A stretch of DNA of 64,000 nucleotides from Spongilla lacustris (taxonomy: Eukaryota; Porifera; Demospongiae; Spongillida; Spongillidae), in the NCBI GenBank assembly GCA_949361645.1, contig OX442415.1, positions 7,281,573 through 7,345,572 on the forward strand. The letters run 5' to 3'. The position numbers and the translations under genes were made by a program. Positions 23,570 through 35,271 of this stretch are shown in pieces. The notes beneath the pieces were generated by a model that saw only the letters and a program-made list of their open reading frames with translations, did not search any database and had not been told where the DNA came from. Within the stretch, counting starts at the first letter, position 1; each line of letters opens with the position of its first letter.

Positions 23570-23815
23570 CTTGGCCAGTGTTCAGGTAGAGGAAGCATGA
23601 GGGCTTGGCCAGTGTTCAGACAGAGGAAGCATGAGGGCTTGGACAGTGTTCAGGCAGAGGAAGCATGAGGGCGTGGACAGTGTTCAGGCAGAGGAAGCAT
23701 GAGGGCTTGGCCAGTGTTCAGGCAGAGGAAGCATGGGGGCTTGGACAGTGTTCAGGCAGAGGAAGCATGAGGGCTTGGACAGTGTTCAGGCAGAGGAAGC
23801 ATGAGGGCTTGGACA
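23570..23815. repeat. 34-bp minisatellite, about seven copies
   Basis: The unit contains CAGTGTTCAGGCAGAGGAAG followed by CATGAGGGCTTGGA. Copies differ by single bases. Confidence 0.92.
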
Positions 23816-24572
23816 GGGGATTGGAGCTCTGCCCTTGACAACATGGTCAGTTGCTATGGGTGTGTGCGGTCATCCATTTCCACACTCATACTGCTCCATC
23901 CTTACCTTTTCCTCTGCCCAAATTCCCCCTTTTCTCCTTTCTCCCTTCCCTCGTCTCTCTCCTCCCTACCTCCCGTGGACAGATCCCAGCTCTCCACAAA
24001 CACCAGCCACCACTGTAATTCAATGTAAGAGAGAAATCAGCCAAGGCTGGAGCAATCTGAATTCCCACCAACACTGACCAAATGGTAGAGCACCATCACA
24101 GCAGACATGTTTGGTCATTCAGGGGACAACATAAAGTACATGTAGTAGTTATAATTGCATCGGCTTATTAATGCCCATCTCTCCTACATGTAGGTGCTGT
24201 ATGGAATTGTGCTAGCTGTATTTAAGTTGCAAGGTGGTGCTGAGGTGTGCCTTATTAGGCAGCAGTCATAAGATGGTGCAAGGTCCTTTCTGAGCGAGTA
24301 CGGCTGTCTCCTGTTCCCACCAACACACCACACCTACGTTAAGAGCAAGGAAATAACTTACTTTTGAACACTACTGGAGGACACTTATGCACATATATAC
24401 ATGCAATGCATCTACTACATGTAGAGGAACTAAAATAACCTCTTCCATATAAGAAAAATCATATGAATTACGTTTATTGGTACTATTCGTATTCAATACT
24501 AGTACCGGTACCTGTGTACGTGTGATCATAAATATTTAAGTACTTACTTTAATATCTATGGTGTGATGCACG

Positions 24573-27500
24573 ATGAGTGCGAATTTCCAACTGAAAGCAT
24601 TCGACAGCTTGTACGACCTCTTGACAAGGAGCTTAACAGCGCAAGATATAATACCAGAGTGCTTTGCAGAAGGACTTATTACGACCTACGAGCGCGATGC
24701 CGTACAAGCAGCAGCTGTACCAAGTGATAAGGCGGCAAGCCTCCTGAATTATATCAGGAAATCGTTGGAGTTACATCCAGCAGCATTCGAAATGTTTCTC
24801 AAAATACTTAGCAAAGAGGCAAGATACAACCCTCTCGTAGAACTACTACGTAAGTTTCTGTAAGACTGTAAAGCAGTTTCGCACATCTCTTTTCAAAACA
24901 TAGGTGACAAAGTTAAGGAGCTTACTACTACGACCGTGCCACCACCATTACGAGGTAAAATATTATACTCGGTCCCAGCATAGATTCTATTATCTATGGT
25001 CCCAGTTGTGTATATATATATATGTATGTTTGAAAGGGATGCTCTTTGGCATACATAAAATAAAATATTAGTACTCCACAGCATAGAAGTGCTCTTGGAT
25101 TCAATTTGATCAGGCACTTACACTATATAGTGTTTGATGTTGTTAAGCAGTTCTTCCAAGTTTCCATGGCACAGTTCAATGCTATCCCTGTAATCCTTCC
25201 CTCTCATGTTGTAGCACAGTGGTACGTGTTCAAGCATCTAAGGATTTGCTTCACCAAGCTGCTTCAGAAATAACGCATTAATGTTCCCTTATTAGGCCTT
25301 GTGTGTGATGCATATACCATACATCCAACTTAACACCAATGCTACAAAACTAGTGTCACCAGAGCAACAATAAGCTTTCAGCTTTCATTTTGGTCGCACA
25401 AAAAAATTGTTCAAGGATAAGAAAAGAAATCCTCACAGTGAGAACATTCATTGAAAGTTAGCGGCTTTCAAGTGCTGCGTGCAATAGCAGGGGAAATCTA
25501 AGCTGGGTGGCTGTTGTGGATATGAGGGGTGGCCACTGTGCTGAAATTCTATTGGTACCATTTTACCACCTATTATCAATGTCTTTAACAAAAGCTCATT
25601 TTGTGAGTCTTCCTTCAAATGGAGTGGGGAAAGAACTTCAATGTATTTCACATAATGGCATGCAGGCAGTTTATAATAGTATATCAGTTCCAGGTGTTAA
25701 TAGGCAGCACAGTTCTGTTAATGTCTATTGTCCTGAATGTCCACCCGGGGGTACAATTGGACACCCGGGTGGACAGCAAAAAATATTTTTGCCGTTCAGT
25801 CACAGAAGGGACCTGGCTACATTTACTGGTACTGGCTTACAGAACAAGTCTTTTCAGGATCGGGCCGAGATAAGCAAGGCTTAAATCCTTTAGGTACTCG
25901 TAAAATGGCTCCGACTACCCGGAGTGTAATGGATATCCTGAAAAGACTTGTTCTGTATGCCAGTATCGTTAAAATGCAGCCAGGTCCCTTCTGTGACCAA
26001 ACGGCAAAAATATTTTTTGCTGTCCACCTGGGTATACCATTGTACAATTGTACCCCCGGGTGGACATTCAGGATAATGGGCATTAAATAGGGAAGTCATG
26101 CCTTACATCAGATACAACAACATTTGATCACACCAAATGGGGTCACTAGGGATTAGAACCTTGTCGGGTACTACTGTCAATTTTGTTAGTGCAGATAAGA
26201 TAACTTATTATCACACATCATTTCCTCCAGCCACACCCACTACTGATGTCCCACAGGGAGTGAGGCAATATGCAGAGTACTTGAAGGCTGCATACAAGAG
26301 AGTACAAATAAGAACTGAATGGCCACCTGTAGATGTTCAATGTTATGTTACCTTGGCAACAGTTGAGAGCATCAAAGACTTCCCTAAGGAGGCAGAAGAC
26401 TATTGCACACTGGCAATGCTGCACTCCAAGTTGGAAAAGGTTAAAAAGCTGAAAAAGACTATAGACATTAATCAGGTAGGTACATTGATATTAAGGCTTC
26501 AGTGTAGGCCTATATGTACAACAATGAACAGTCATTCCATATGACCATCTCTGCATGTACAGGTTGGCTTGTTAGGAAATGGTGAGAGGGCTGACTGCAT
26601 CATAGTGGAAGGGATTCCTGGTATAGGGAAATCAACATTCAGCTGGCACCTTGGGGTCTGCTGGGCCCAAAAGGAGATCCTTCATGGCTACCATCTTGTT
26701 GTCCTCCTACGCTTGAGGGATGAGAGGGTGCAGCGAGCCAAGTGTGTGTCCGATCTCTTCTACCATCACGACCAAACAGCTCAGCAGTCTGTTGTCCAGT
26801 GGATTAGCTCACTTGAAGGAGATGGTGTGATGATGGTTCTTGATGGCTATGATGAGCTGTCTTCCCATCTGCAGACATCATCCATCTTTGCTCGCATCAT
26901 CAAAGGGGAGGTGCTTCCTAAGATGACAGTGTTGGTGTCAAGCCGACCTTCAGCTAACCAAAACCTCCATCAGCTGTGTCACTCACAGAAATGTCAGTAC
27001 ATTGAGGTGATTGGTTTTGGTAAGGAAGAGATCCAGCAATATGTTGATGGTGCCCTTGAACACAACAAGGAGTTAAGGGACCGGCTGAAGTCCTATCTTG
27101 AACATCATCCTCACATCCATGGCTTAATGTATGTTCCCCTTAACTGTGCCATCGTTGTGCAGGTATTCAGAGACCAGGTGAAGAACAAAAGCCAACCTCC
27201 TCAAACTCACACAGAAGTGTACCAATTGTTGGTCAAGACTGTACTGAAGCGTCATGAGCAGAAGTCAGTGAAGCCTCCAGCTGCCAAGAGACCCAAGAGA
27301 ACATGTACCATCCCAAGTAAGTGTGAGCTTGCCTGTCAGTGGATGTGTTCATACAGGGAATAGTAGCCTGCACTAGTCAATATACAATTTGTATGGTAGT
27401 ACATGTGTTGTGGGCATTTACATATCTGGTCTTGATTAGCAATGATCATAATTTCAGGAATTGTTTATCAGTGGTACATTTATATGTACTAACTGATCCT

Positions 27501-30500
27501 ATAATGTTTATGTAGTAAGCACATGTACTCATACTACTGGTGTATATTGTACAATCACTTATTAATGCACACCTCTTGGGTGCTGTGAGTCTTGATTTGA
27601 GGTGGCCTGTTATTTCAAGAATTGGTCATCCATGCAATGTCAGGGCCGTAGCCGGGAGGCGGGGGGGGGGGGGGGGTCAATGGGGTTGAAGGCCCCCCCC
27701 CCATCCTCCCCATTGATGGTCACCCGTGACCATTTGAAATAAAATAGCGATAGCTATCATTTAATTGAACGTGGGACAATGCCCATCCTACTTTTGGAAG
27801 TGGACCTCCCCATCGGTTGAGTCGGCTGAACATGGAGACCCTCCCCCTCCCCACTGGTTGAGTCGGCTGAACACGGAGACCCTCCCCACTGGTTAAGTCG
27901 ACTGAACATGGAGACCTTCCCCACTGGTTAAGTCCGCTGGACATGGAGACCCTCCCCACTGGTTGAGTCGGCTGAACGTGGAGACCCTTCCCCTCCCCAC
28001 TGGTTGAGTCGGCTGAATGCGGAGATCCTCCCCACTTGTGGAGTCGGCTGTAGTCGAAACGTAGTTTTCGCATTTGGGTCTCTCACTGACACATACATAT
28101 CCAACCCCCTCTTTTGAAAGTCTGGCTATGGCCCTGTATGGGTGTACTGATCCATCAGTGTGCATGTGGTGCTGACCGGTTGTGATCATATACATATTTT
28201 GATTAGCATTGGCCCATCATTTGAAGAAAAGAATTGTTCATCAATGCCTGTCAGTGGATGTGTTCATTCATGGACAATATCCACCTGCACTATAGTCAAT
28301 ATACAGTTAGTATGTGTACATGTGTATTTCATTTACATGTACATGCCTGGTCTTGATTAGCAATTACAATCGCCTGGTTTTGATTAGCAATGGCCCATCA
28401 TTTCAAGAATTGGTCATCAATGGTATATCTACTAACTGATCCAATAGTGTGTATATAGTAAGCGCATGTACTCATACTACCAGTGTATATCGTATGATTG
28501 CTTAGTAATGCATACCTCTTTGGTGCTATCAGTTATGATTTGAAGTGGCCTGTTATTTCAAGAATTGGTCATCCATGCTATGTAATTGTACATGTGTACT
28601 GATCCAGTAGTGTGCAGGTGGTGGCGACTGGTGTGAACATAGACATGTTTTGATCCCACTGTTCACAGACAAACCATCAAGATACCCTTGGCTTGGTGAT
28701 GTGTCAGAGGAAACTATTTCACAACTGCTGGTACTGGCCAAGCTAGCATATGATGGCACTAAAGAAGATCGACTGATATTCCATGGAATAGGTGGTGCAT
28801 TGGAGACATTAGGTAGGGACCATAAGGTGTGGTCTGTTTGTTTCTATAGTAACAACATTTGGGGTGTAGCCTGTGTGTACATGTACATGTACCATATGCT
28901 GTGAGGTACATGTACGTAGTGGTATTTTGAGCGAAACTGCTACCCATTGCTGGCAAATGTTGAAACATTCTTAGGCCTCCCATACATACATCCTATAATG
29001 ATGTAATCCATCCACAGGTCTGGGGCCAAGGCTACTCCCACTCAAGGCTACTAGCTGTAGCTGCCCCTGTGGGCCAAAAAGTTATGAAGTTACTAATTGC
29101 CTTCTACCGGGGGAGGGGGGGGGGTGGGTATAATGCACAACATTTATACATGTGTATGTCATACATGAAACGTCCTCCCCTTACCACTCTCCTCAGCTGA
29201 TACCCCTCTAGAGGTGGTGGGGGAGGGGAGGGGCACCCCCCAAATAACTACTGCTGTGTATACATGCATGTCTGTATTCCCATATCAGTGATGGTCCATT
29301 GCTGTATACAGGTCTGCTCCAAGAGGTCCCAGAACTGTACTTGGAGAGCTCTGGTTCATCTTCATATCACTTCATCCATAAAACTGTACAGGAGTTCATG
29401 GCAGCCTTGTATGTATCATCACTGCCTCCTGGTGAGAGGGCCAAGTTTATAAGGACATCCTATTGGAAGAGGAATATGACAATGGTTGTGAGGTTCATGG
29501 CTGGTCTGACCAAGCTCCAATCACAAGATGATATACAAAGTATCTCAGCATTCCAGGAGGGGGGTGGAGCAAAGCTGGTTGAAAGCCTCCATTGGTTGTT
29601 TGAAGCACATGATCCTGACCTCATACAGAAGTGTATGGGTGACAGAGAGTGGGAGTTGGAATTGTTTGGTACAACTTTGGATCCATTTGACTGTTATGTT
29701 CTTGGGTACTGTATTGCCAACAGCAGACAGCCATGGAGCCTTAGGCTAATGTTTTGCTCCATCAATGCAGAGTGTATGAAAATGCTGACAGTGGTTGAGA
29801 AGGGAAGAGCCTTTGACTACATCAAGAGTATTGACCTCACTGGCAATAAAGAGCTGGGGGACCAAGGAGCTATTGCACTAGGTGAGCTGTCACATATTAC
29901 ACACATACAAATGGAGCTTACAAATATTGAACTAATTAAATATCAGATGAGATAATAAATTTCAACACAGTTGGGCCAATAGGTCCCAGACCTCTAGATA
30001 CCTCTAAGTGGTGGGCCAACCTCCCCCTCCTCCCCTTAGTAACCATACCTGGAATAGCAGTTGGTAACTATACCACCCACACACATGGGTGTCCGGGGGG
30101 CAAAGGGGGCCATGCCCCTCCTCCCCCCCTGACCTTTGGGACTGAATGGAGTCATTCCCCCCCTCCCCAAATTGTAATAAAAGTTAAAGTATTAAGTATT
30201 ACTAGAAACATGTGCATGTACCCTCCGCCCCCGCCCCCCCCATAGCCAATCGCATGTTTCCACATTAGGTATTTCATCATTTAATACCCTTTTATAAAAT
30301 CCTGTGAATGTATGATAATTCTAACCAAATAATTACATCTCTTGTGTACATCCTTATCTGATGTTAAGAACAAGAGCAACCAATCAAATCATGGTGCTCT
30401 AATTGGAGTTGAAGTGTGGTATGTTATAATATTTCTAACTATAAGAAGCCAGATGGGTGTGTTTTTGGAGGTGGAGTATAACTAACACTTATATTGTGCA

Positions 30501-33500
30501 GTACATACAGTGGACCATTAATGGTCACCTGAGTTGGCTGGTCACCTCTGCATACTGGCCACATAACTAACGTCATGAGTATGTGGCTGCTGTACAAAGG
30601 GTTGAGTTAGGCAGCTACCTGTCTGCAATGGTTTGGCCACTGATACTTTACATTCAATGTCCTCTTTACACTTGTGGACAGATGTACATGTGTGTGTAGG
30701 ATAGTAACTATGGTAACTCATGACAAATGTGTATGTAGCTATGGTTACCTTTTTACCCAGGGACAATGATAAAAGAGAACAAGGTCCTCACATCACTTGG
30801 ACTAAGGTACTGCGGACTAGGTCCAGGGGGCCTCTGTGTAGTGCTCAGTGCTGTTGGAATGAACACCACATTGACTTCACTTGATCTATCAGGGAACAAG
30901 TTTGACGACCAAAGCATAGCCAGTCTTGGTAAGTTGTTAATAATACATAATAACCAGTGTGTTGTTAGTGGTAACTGAACATGCTGAACAGATGGCATTG
31001 GTGTTGGCATCTATATACATGTTTAGGTAGGGTAAACTGCCAGATTAGAATGGTTTGGCTTATTGGAATGAGGGGGGGGGGGGGGGGTCCAAAGTGGTAG
31101 AAAGACTTGAGGTAGAGGGTAGAGTTTTGATCCTCATTCTTCTTTGTGTACTTATACATAGAATGAGGTTCAAACCCCTACCTCTAGTTTTCTACCACTT
31201 TGGACCCCCCCCCCCCCCCCCCATTCCAATAAAGCCAGTCTAATTTGGCAGTTTACCTTATGGGGGAGTGCACACAACACTGACCTCTGACCTCTATAAG
31301 ACAGATGTACATAATGAAGCCTCATCCCCAGGCCCTATGAAATAGGGGCGGGTATCTATGGAGAAGGTCTTTGTGCACATGTGCTAGCCATTACCCAGAA
31401 ACTTGGCAATCGCATACTGTTGTTTGTAAACCTTTCCATACACCATCTCATTCTCAGCATCATTCTAATCAACTTACTACTCTCGCTCCTTGGACCAAGT
31501 TCTTACCTCTACGATTGGCACGTGTAGGCTGGCCACCTCACGCTACTTGCCCTCTTTAGCCGAAGCCATAATACTGACAACCTACTTGTATACACTCATG
31601 TGGTGTGCACTAATTGGAAGTTCCTTACACTTGGAAAACGTTTGGTGACAAGAAGGAGACCATCTCCTTCTCATCACCAAACGTTGTACCACGTAGGTAA
31701 GAACATGGTCCAAGGTACAAGGGTAGTAAGTTGACTTAAAGTATGACGGCCTGGGATGAGGAAGAGTTTACGCTGAGAATGAGATGGTATATGGAAAGGT
31801 TTACAAACAAAAATGACAACAGTATGCAATTTCCTCTACCAGGCTCTATATCCACCACAACTAATTTTTAAAAAGGGACCTAGGGACAAGGCTAGTGCAT
31901 AGTGGAGCTTGTTTGTAACTATGGTTACCTCATTTACACAGGAACAATGTTAAGAGAGAACACGGTCCTCACATCACTTGGACTTGATAGCTGTGGACTA
32001 GGTCCAGTGGGCCTCTGTGTAGTGCTCAGTGCTGTTGGAATGAACACCACATTGACTTCACTTGATCTATCAGAGAACGTGTTTGATGACCAAACCATAG
32101 CCAGTCTTGGTAAGTAGCTAATAATACATAATAACCAGTATGTAGTTAGTGGTAACTGTACATGCAGAACAGATGACATTGGTGTTGGCATCTATATACA
32201 TATTTATGTAGATGGATGACAATTCAGTGCACAAGATAACAGTCGGACATCGGACGTTTTCCGATCAATTTTGCTAAGTGTCAGATCAATTTTGCGCATG
32301 CGCGGTAAGAATGTCCAGACTGCTTTTTATGTGACTGCAAATAGCGGCAAAGCACCTGTTCAGACCGTTAAATTTAGTGTTAAAAAGTGGGCTTTGAACA
32401 GCGAAAAGATCCTTCCCATGGACGCAATCGTGCGCGAAAAACGACCGTAAACGCATCAAATCGCGCGGTCTTCAAAACGCTGTATCTCATTGAGTGTGCA
32501 ATAGCATTTTGCGTATTTACAAAGCGGTCTTGTGTGTATAGAAGTCCAAAGATGGTGTAATTTGCGATGCATCGTACCGAAGATATTCACATTGAAGTAA
32601 AATTCAGAACGATGCATTGCAAATTAAACCGTCTTTGGACTTCTACATGTATAGACATGTACATGTAATTATTATGTACATATATTATGATTAGTAAAAC
32701 ATTACAGTGTTTTTCACATCAGTACACATATATTTTATCATCATACGTACATAACTATAATACAACTTCATACTAACACATTATAACACATAAGGGACAC
32801 ACAACCGCTTTGTAAATATGCAAAATGCGACTCTATACTCTATTGCACAATCAAGGAGATACATGATATGCAAAGGAGGGATTGGCACTTATCAACATGA
32901 CAGGTCAACTTAGGTAATGGTCTGACAGTGTGTCAGGACAAACCCGAAACCTTATCATATGCACTGATGACATGCACATACAGCTGAAGACTCATTGTAC
33001 TCACCATCACCTGATATCTACAGCTGCACATTCACACACTTACCATCCTTATCCATATTCATATACACTCTATATATTCCACTGGGAGCATAACTGGTTC
33101 CTGTAAAAAGTTATGTCTGAATAAAGTACATGTATCATCTGACCGCTGACCTTTATAAGACATCACTTAGTACATAATGTAGCCTCGTCCCCAGGCCCTA
33201 TGAAATAGGGGGGTGGGGGGGGGGGGGGATGATAGAATAGGGCCTGGTATCTATGGAGTGGGTATTTATGCACATGCATTAGCGGCAATAGCCATTACCC
33301 CCCGCTGCTGTAATTTTTGTCTGTAAACCTTTCCATATACCATCTCATTCTCAGTATAAACTCTTCCTCATTCTAATCAACTTACTTTACTATCCCTTGC
33401 TCCATGGACCAAGCCTGCGGTTCTTACCTCTACGATTGGTACGTATACGGGTAGGCTGGCTACTTGCCATCTTTAGCCAAAGCCACAATGCTAACAAACT

Positions 33501-35271
33501 ACTTGTACTCTCGTGGTGTGCACTAAATGGAAGTCCCCTACACTTGGAAAACGTTTGGTGACAAGGAGACCATCTCCTTTTCGTGACCAAACGTTATACC
33601 ACGTAGGTAAGAACTTGGTTCAAGGAGTGAGGGTAGTAAGTTGATTAGACTTGAAGTACAAAACTCTACATATACGACGGGTCGCAATTTCCTATTTTCT
33701 GGTTAATGGCTAACACATATGCACAATGACCTTGTCCATAAATACTAGCCCCTAACTGAAAAAAGCATTGGATACTCCTGTCCCACTGGTACCAGTCTGG
33801 ACACAGGAGCTCTGTAGAGTTGCTCCATTGCACTATCTGCAAGCCTGGGTGAGGAAGCACACATACACACATGCACATATCCAAGATGAGCTCTCCCTCA
33901 CCTGAAGGTGGCTAGTTGGTACTGTAGCTTGGCCACACATTGTGGTAGATAGACAGGTGGAGAGGCACAGTAGTGGAGTCCATTTATAAGAATGAATAAA
34001 CTATCTGTGCAGCCTCTGTGAGGGAGAAATGGAAGGAGTAGAGATAGGGAGCAAGGGGGGGGGAGGAAGGAAGGGATGAGGAGTGAGGGGTGAGGAAAGG
34101 GGTGAGGGGTGGGGAGGATGGTTTATTTGCTTATATGCCCATGTTTTGAGGTTCTGTTTTTAACCACAGATAAGCTGTGAGGGATGTAATTCTTACCATG
34201 TTTAGCAATGCTTATGTAAACAGGAGGCGTTTTGGTTACAGATAGTGGCCATTTGGGTAGTTTATAACCAGTGGAACTTCTACTTGACCCTGGCAAAACG
34301 CTACTTAAGGTCCTGCCAACAAACCTATACCAGAATAATGCTCTAGCTGTTAGCTACCAGAACCAGCAAGTTTCAGGTTGGGGATTTGGCGGGTTTCTGA
34401 GATAGGAGGTGAAATATACATGCCAATACAAAATGTTAACAAAATGTTCAAAGATAACTGCCATATTGTTTACACAAGCAGTTTGCAGCACATTGAGCAT
34501 CTATCATAGGCCTACATGTACTGTAAAACGGCTTGTGTTAATATTGGAAACAAATAATCAAACTTGAAAATGCTAAATGACCACTGCAATTTTAATTAAC
34601 TGTAATAACTCACCACTACATAATTTACCAAATAAAATGGTGTTTCCTACTTCATTTAATGATTGAATAATTAGTGGTGGTGATTAAGCCTTAGCACTTT
34701 ATATTAACTAACTTATAAGCAAATTAAGTAAGGGGAGTTACAAAATTATGGTCTTTTAAAAATTATAATCTTAATCTTGAATAATTTTGATAATGAAGGG
34801 TTTTGAAATAATTACTTAACCGCTTAGAATAACTAATTCAACTGGTAGTATTTGCCTTAGTACTGTAACATTTATTCATAAAATTGAATGGTTAGTTAAC
34901 TTAATCCTGAGCTATAGTGATTTAAAAGCGTTGCATTCATTTGTGGACATCTGGTGTTGCACAACGTAGATGTGTTGTTGATGTTTGGTGCTGTACTTAA
35001 ATACACATAACATACCTGATGTCTTGTTGTTCCCTCCTCAGTACATCTACTGACCAACAACCAAACATTGGAAGACCTGAAGTTGGGAGGGTGTGATCTG
35101 GATGATGATGCTATATGTTCACTGGCCAAGGGTCTTGAACACTCTAAACTGAAGGTACTTGACCTTGAAGACAATGACTTCACCACCAGAGGAGCTAGTG
35201 AACTTGATCGTGTGCTAAAGGACCATCCAACCCTTACTAAAGAGATGGTAGAAATGCCTTACCTCTGGTAG
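24573..35271 (+). CDS. NLR immune receptor: CARD-NACHT-LRR, nine exons
   Basis: Exons 24573-24849, 24904-24954, 26231-26475, 26563-27316, 28669-28812, 29312-29881, 30761-30928, 31942-32109 and 35042-35271 join in phase at GT-AG introns to 2,607 bp (868 residues plus stop). Residues 1-92 form a CARD-like death fold (FAEGLITTYERDAV, AFEMFLKIL). The NACHT domain starts at about residue 192, with Walker A GIPGIGKST and Walker B VLDGYDEL; SSRPSA is the sensor-1-like arginine. HFIHKTVQEFMAALY in exon 6 is the conserved helical block of NLRs. The C-terminus has LRRs in two 168-bp exons and the terminal exon. NLRs are cytosolic sensors that oligomerise through NACHT and signal through CARD. Start chosen as the first ATG before the CARD. 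The large introns contain foldback elements, and extra LRR exons could exist. The architecture fits the known demosponge NLR expansion. Confidence 0.88.
25722..26082. mobile_element. Foldback element flanked by TTAA
   Basis: Two inverted arms of about 140 bp (25722-25863 and 25936-26082) flank a loop of about 70 bp. The ends read TGTCTATTGTCCTGAATGTC and TGCCCATTATCCTGAATGTC. TTAA lies directly outside both ends (25718-25721 and 26083-26086), the target duplication used by piggyBac-type transposases. It has no coding capacity and sits in an intron of the NLR gene. An RNA copy would fold into a long hairpin. Confidence 0.8.
27377..28581. repeat. Direct repeat pair (27377-27642 and 28291-28581) in an NLR intron
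   Basis: About 265 bp beginning AGTCAATATACA and ending near AGAATTGGTCATCCATGC occurs twice in the same orientation, with scattered differences. Between the copies lie a poly-G/poly-C region (27660-27705) and a minisatellite (27815-28050). Confidence 0.8.
27815..28050. repeat. Minisatellite of about 34 bp in an NLR intron
   Basis: The unit contains CCCCACTGGTTGAGTCGGCT followed by GAACATGGAGACCCT. About seven copies vary between 34 and 42 bp. The reverse frames translate as repeats and are not genes. Confidence 0.88.
31026..31260. mobile_element. Foldback element with G/C homopolymer in each arm
   Basis: The left arm begins GGGTAAACTGCCAGATTAGA and the right arm, reverse-complemented, begins GGTAAACTGCCAAATTAGAC. 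Each arm contains a run of 16-20 G (or C) and then TCCAAAGTGGTAGAAA. The arms are about 95 bp. No coding capacity. It lies in an NLR intron. Confidence 0.8.
31405..31840. mobile_element. Foldback element (MITE-like), full copy
   Basis: Arms of about 125-150 bp face each other: TGTAAACCTTTCCATACACC at 31426 pairs with its near complement at about 31785-31805, and TTGGACCAAGTTCTTACCTC pairs near 31690-31722. An inner inverted pair (ACGTTTGGTGA/TCACCAAACG) closes the loop near 31635-31685. No coding capacity. A second, right-truncated copy is at 33310-33655. Confidence 0.78.
32481..32868. mobile_element. Nested foldback element
   Basis: Outer arms pair 32481-32530 with 32803-32868 (shared word ATTTACAAAGCGGT). 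Inner arms pair 32533-32574 with 32608-32654 (AGAAGTCCAAAGA, then AATTTGCRATGCATCGT). The spacing on the right is longer by about 150 bp of AT-rich sequence. No coding capacity. Confidence 0.7.
33140..33655. repeat. Second copy of the 31285-31840 segment, right arm truncated
   Basis: Starts CTGACCGCTGACCTTTATAA as at 31285, carries a longer G-run near 33211-33228, then the same foldback element. Most of the right arm is lost after about 33650. It therefore moved together with flanking DNA, not as a clean transposition. Confidence 0.72.
34147..34427. repeat. Dispersed repeat, inverted copy of 23094-23402
   Basis: The reverse complement matches 23094-23402 over about 280 bp. This copy is in the last intron of the complete NLR gene; the other is upstream of the gene. 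Confidence 0.75.

Larger units (their letters stand above)
22977..24572. other. Interval between PI3K relic and NLR gene
   Basis: No gene supported. It holds a dispersed repeat (23094-23402) and a 34-bp minisatellite (23570-23815), then pyrimidine-rich sequence and the presumed upstream region of the NLR gene. No clear TATA box was identified near 24573. Confidence 0.5.
30640..32220. repeat. Tandemly duplicated LRR-exon unit in the complete NLR gene
   Basis: The two 168-bp LRR exons (30761-30928 and 31942-32109) share their immediate flanks, including the TAATAATACATAATAACCAG stretch after the donor and the GGTGTTGGCATCTATATACAT stretch further on. Foldback elements fill the space between them. 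Confidence 0.75.

Noticed and set aside
27720..28195. Minus-strand frames with repeated PTQPVGR-like units
   Set aside because: Translation of the 34-bp minisatellite in an NLR intron.
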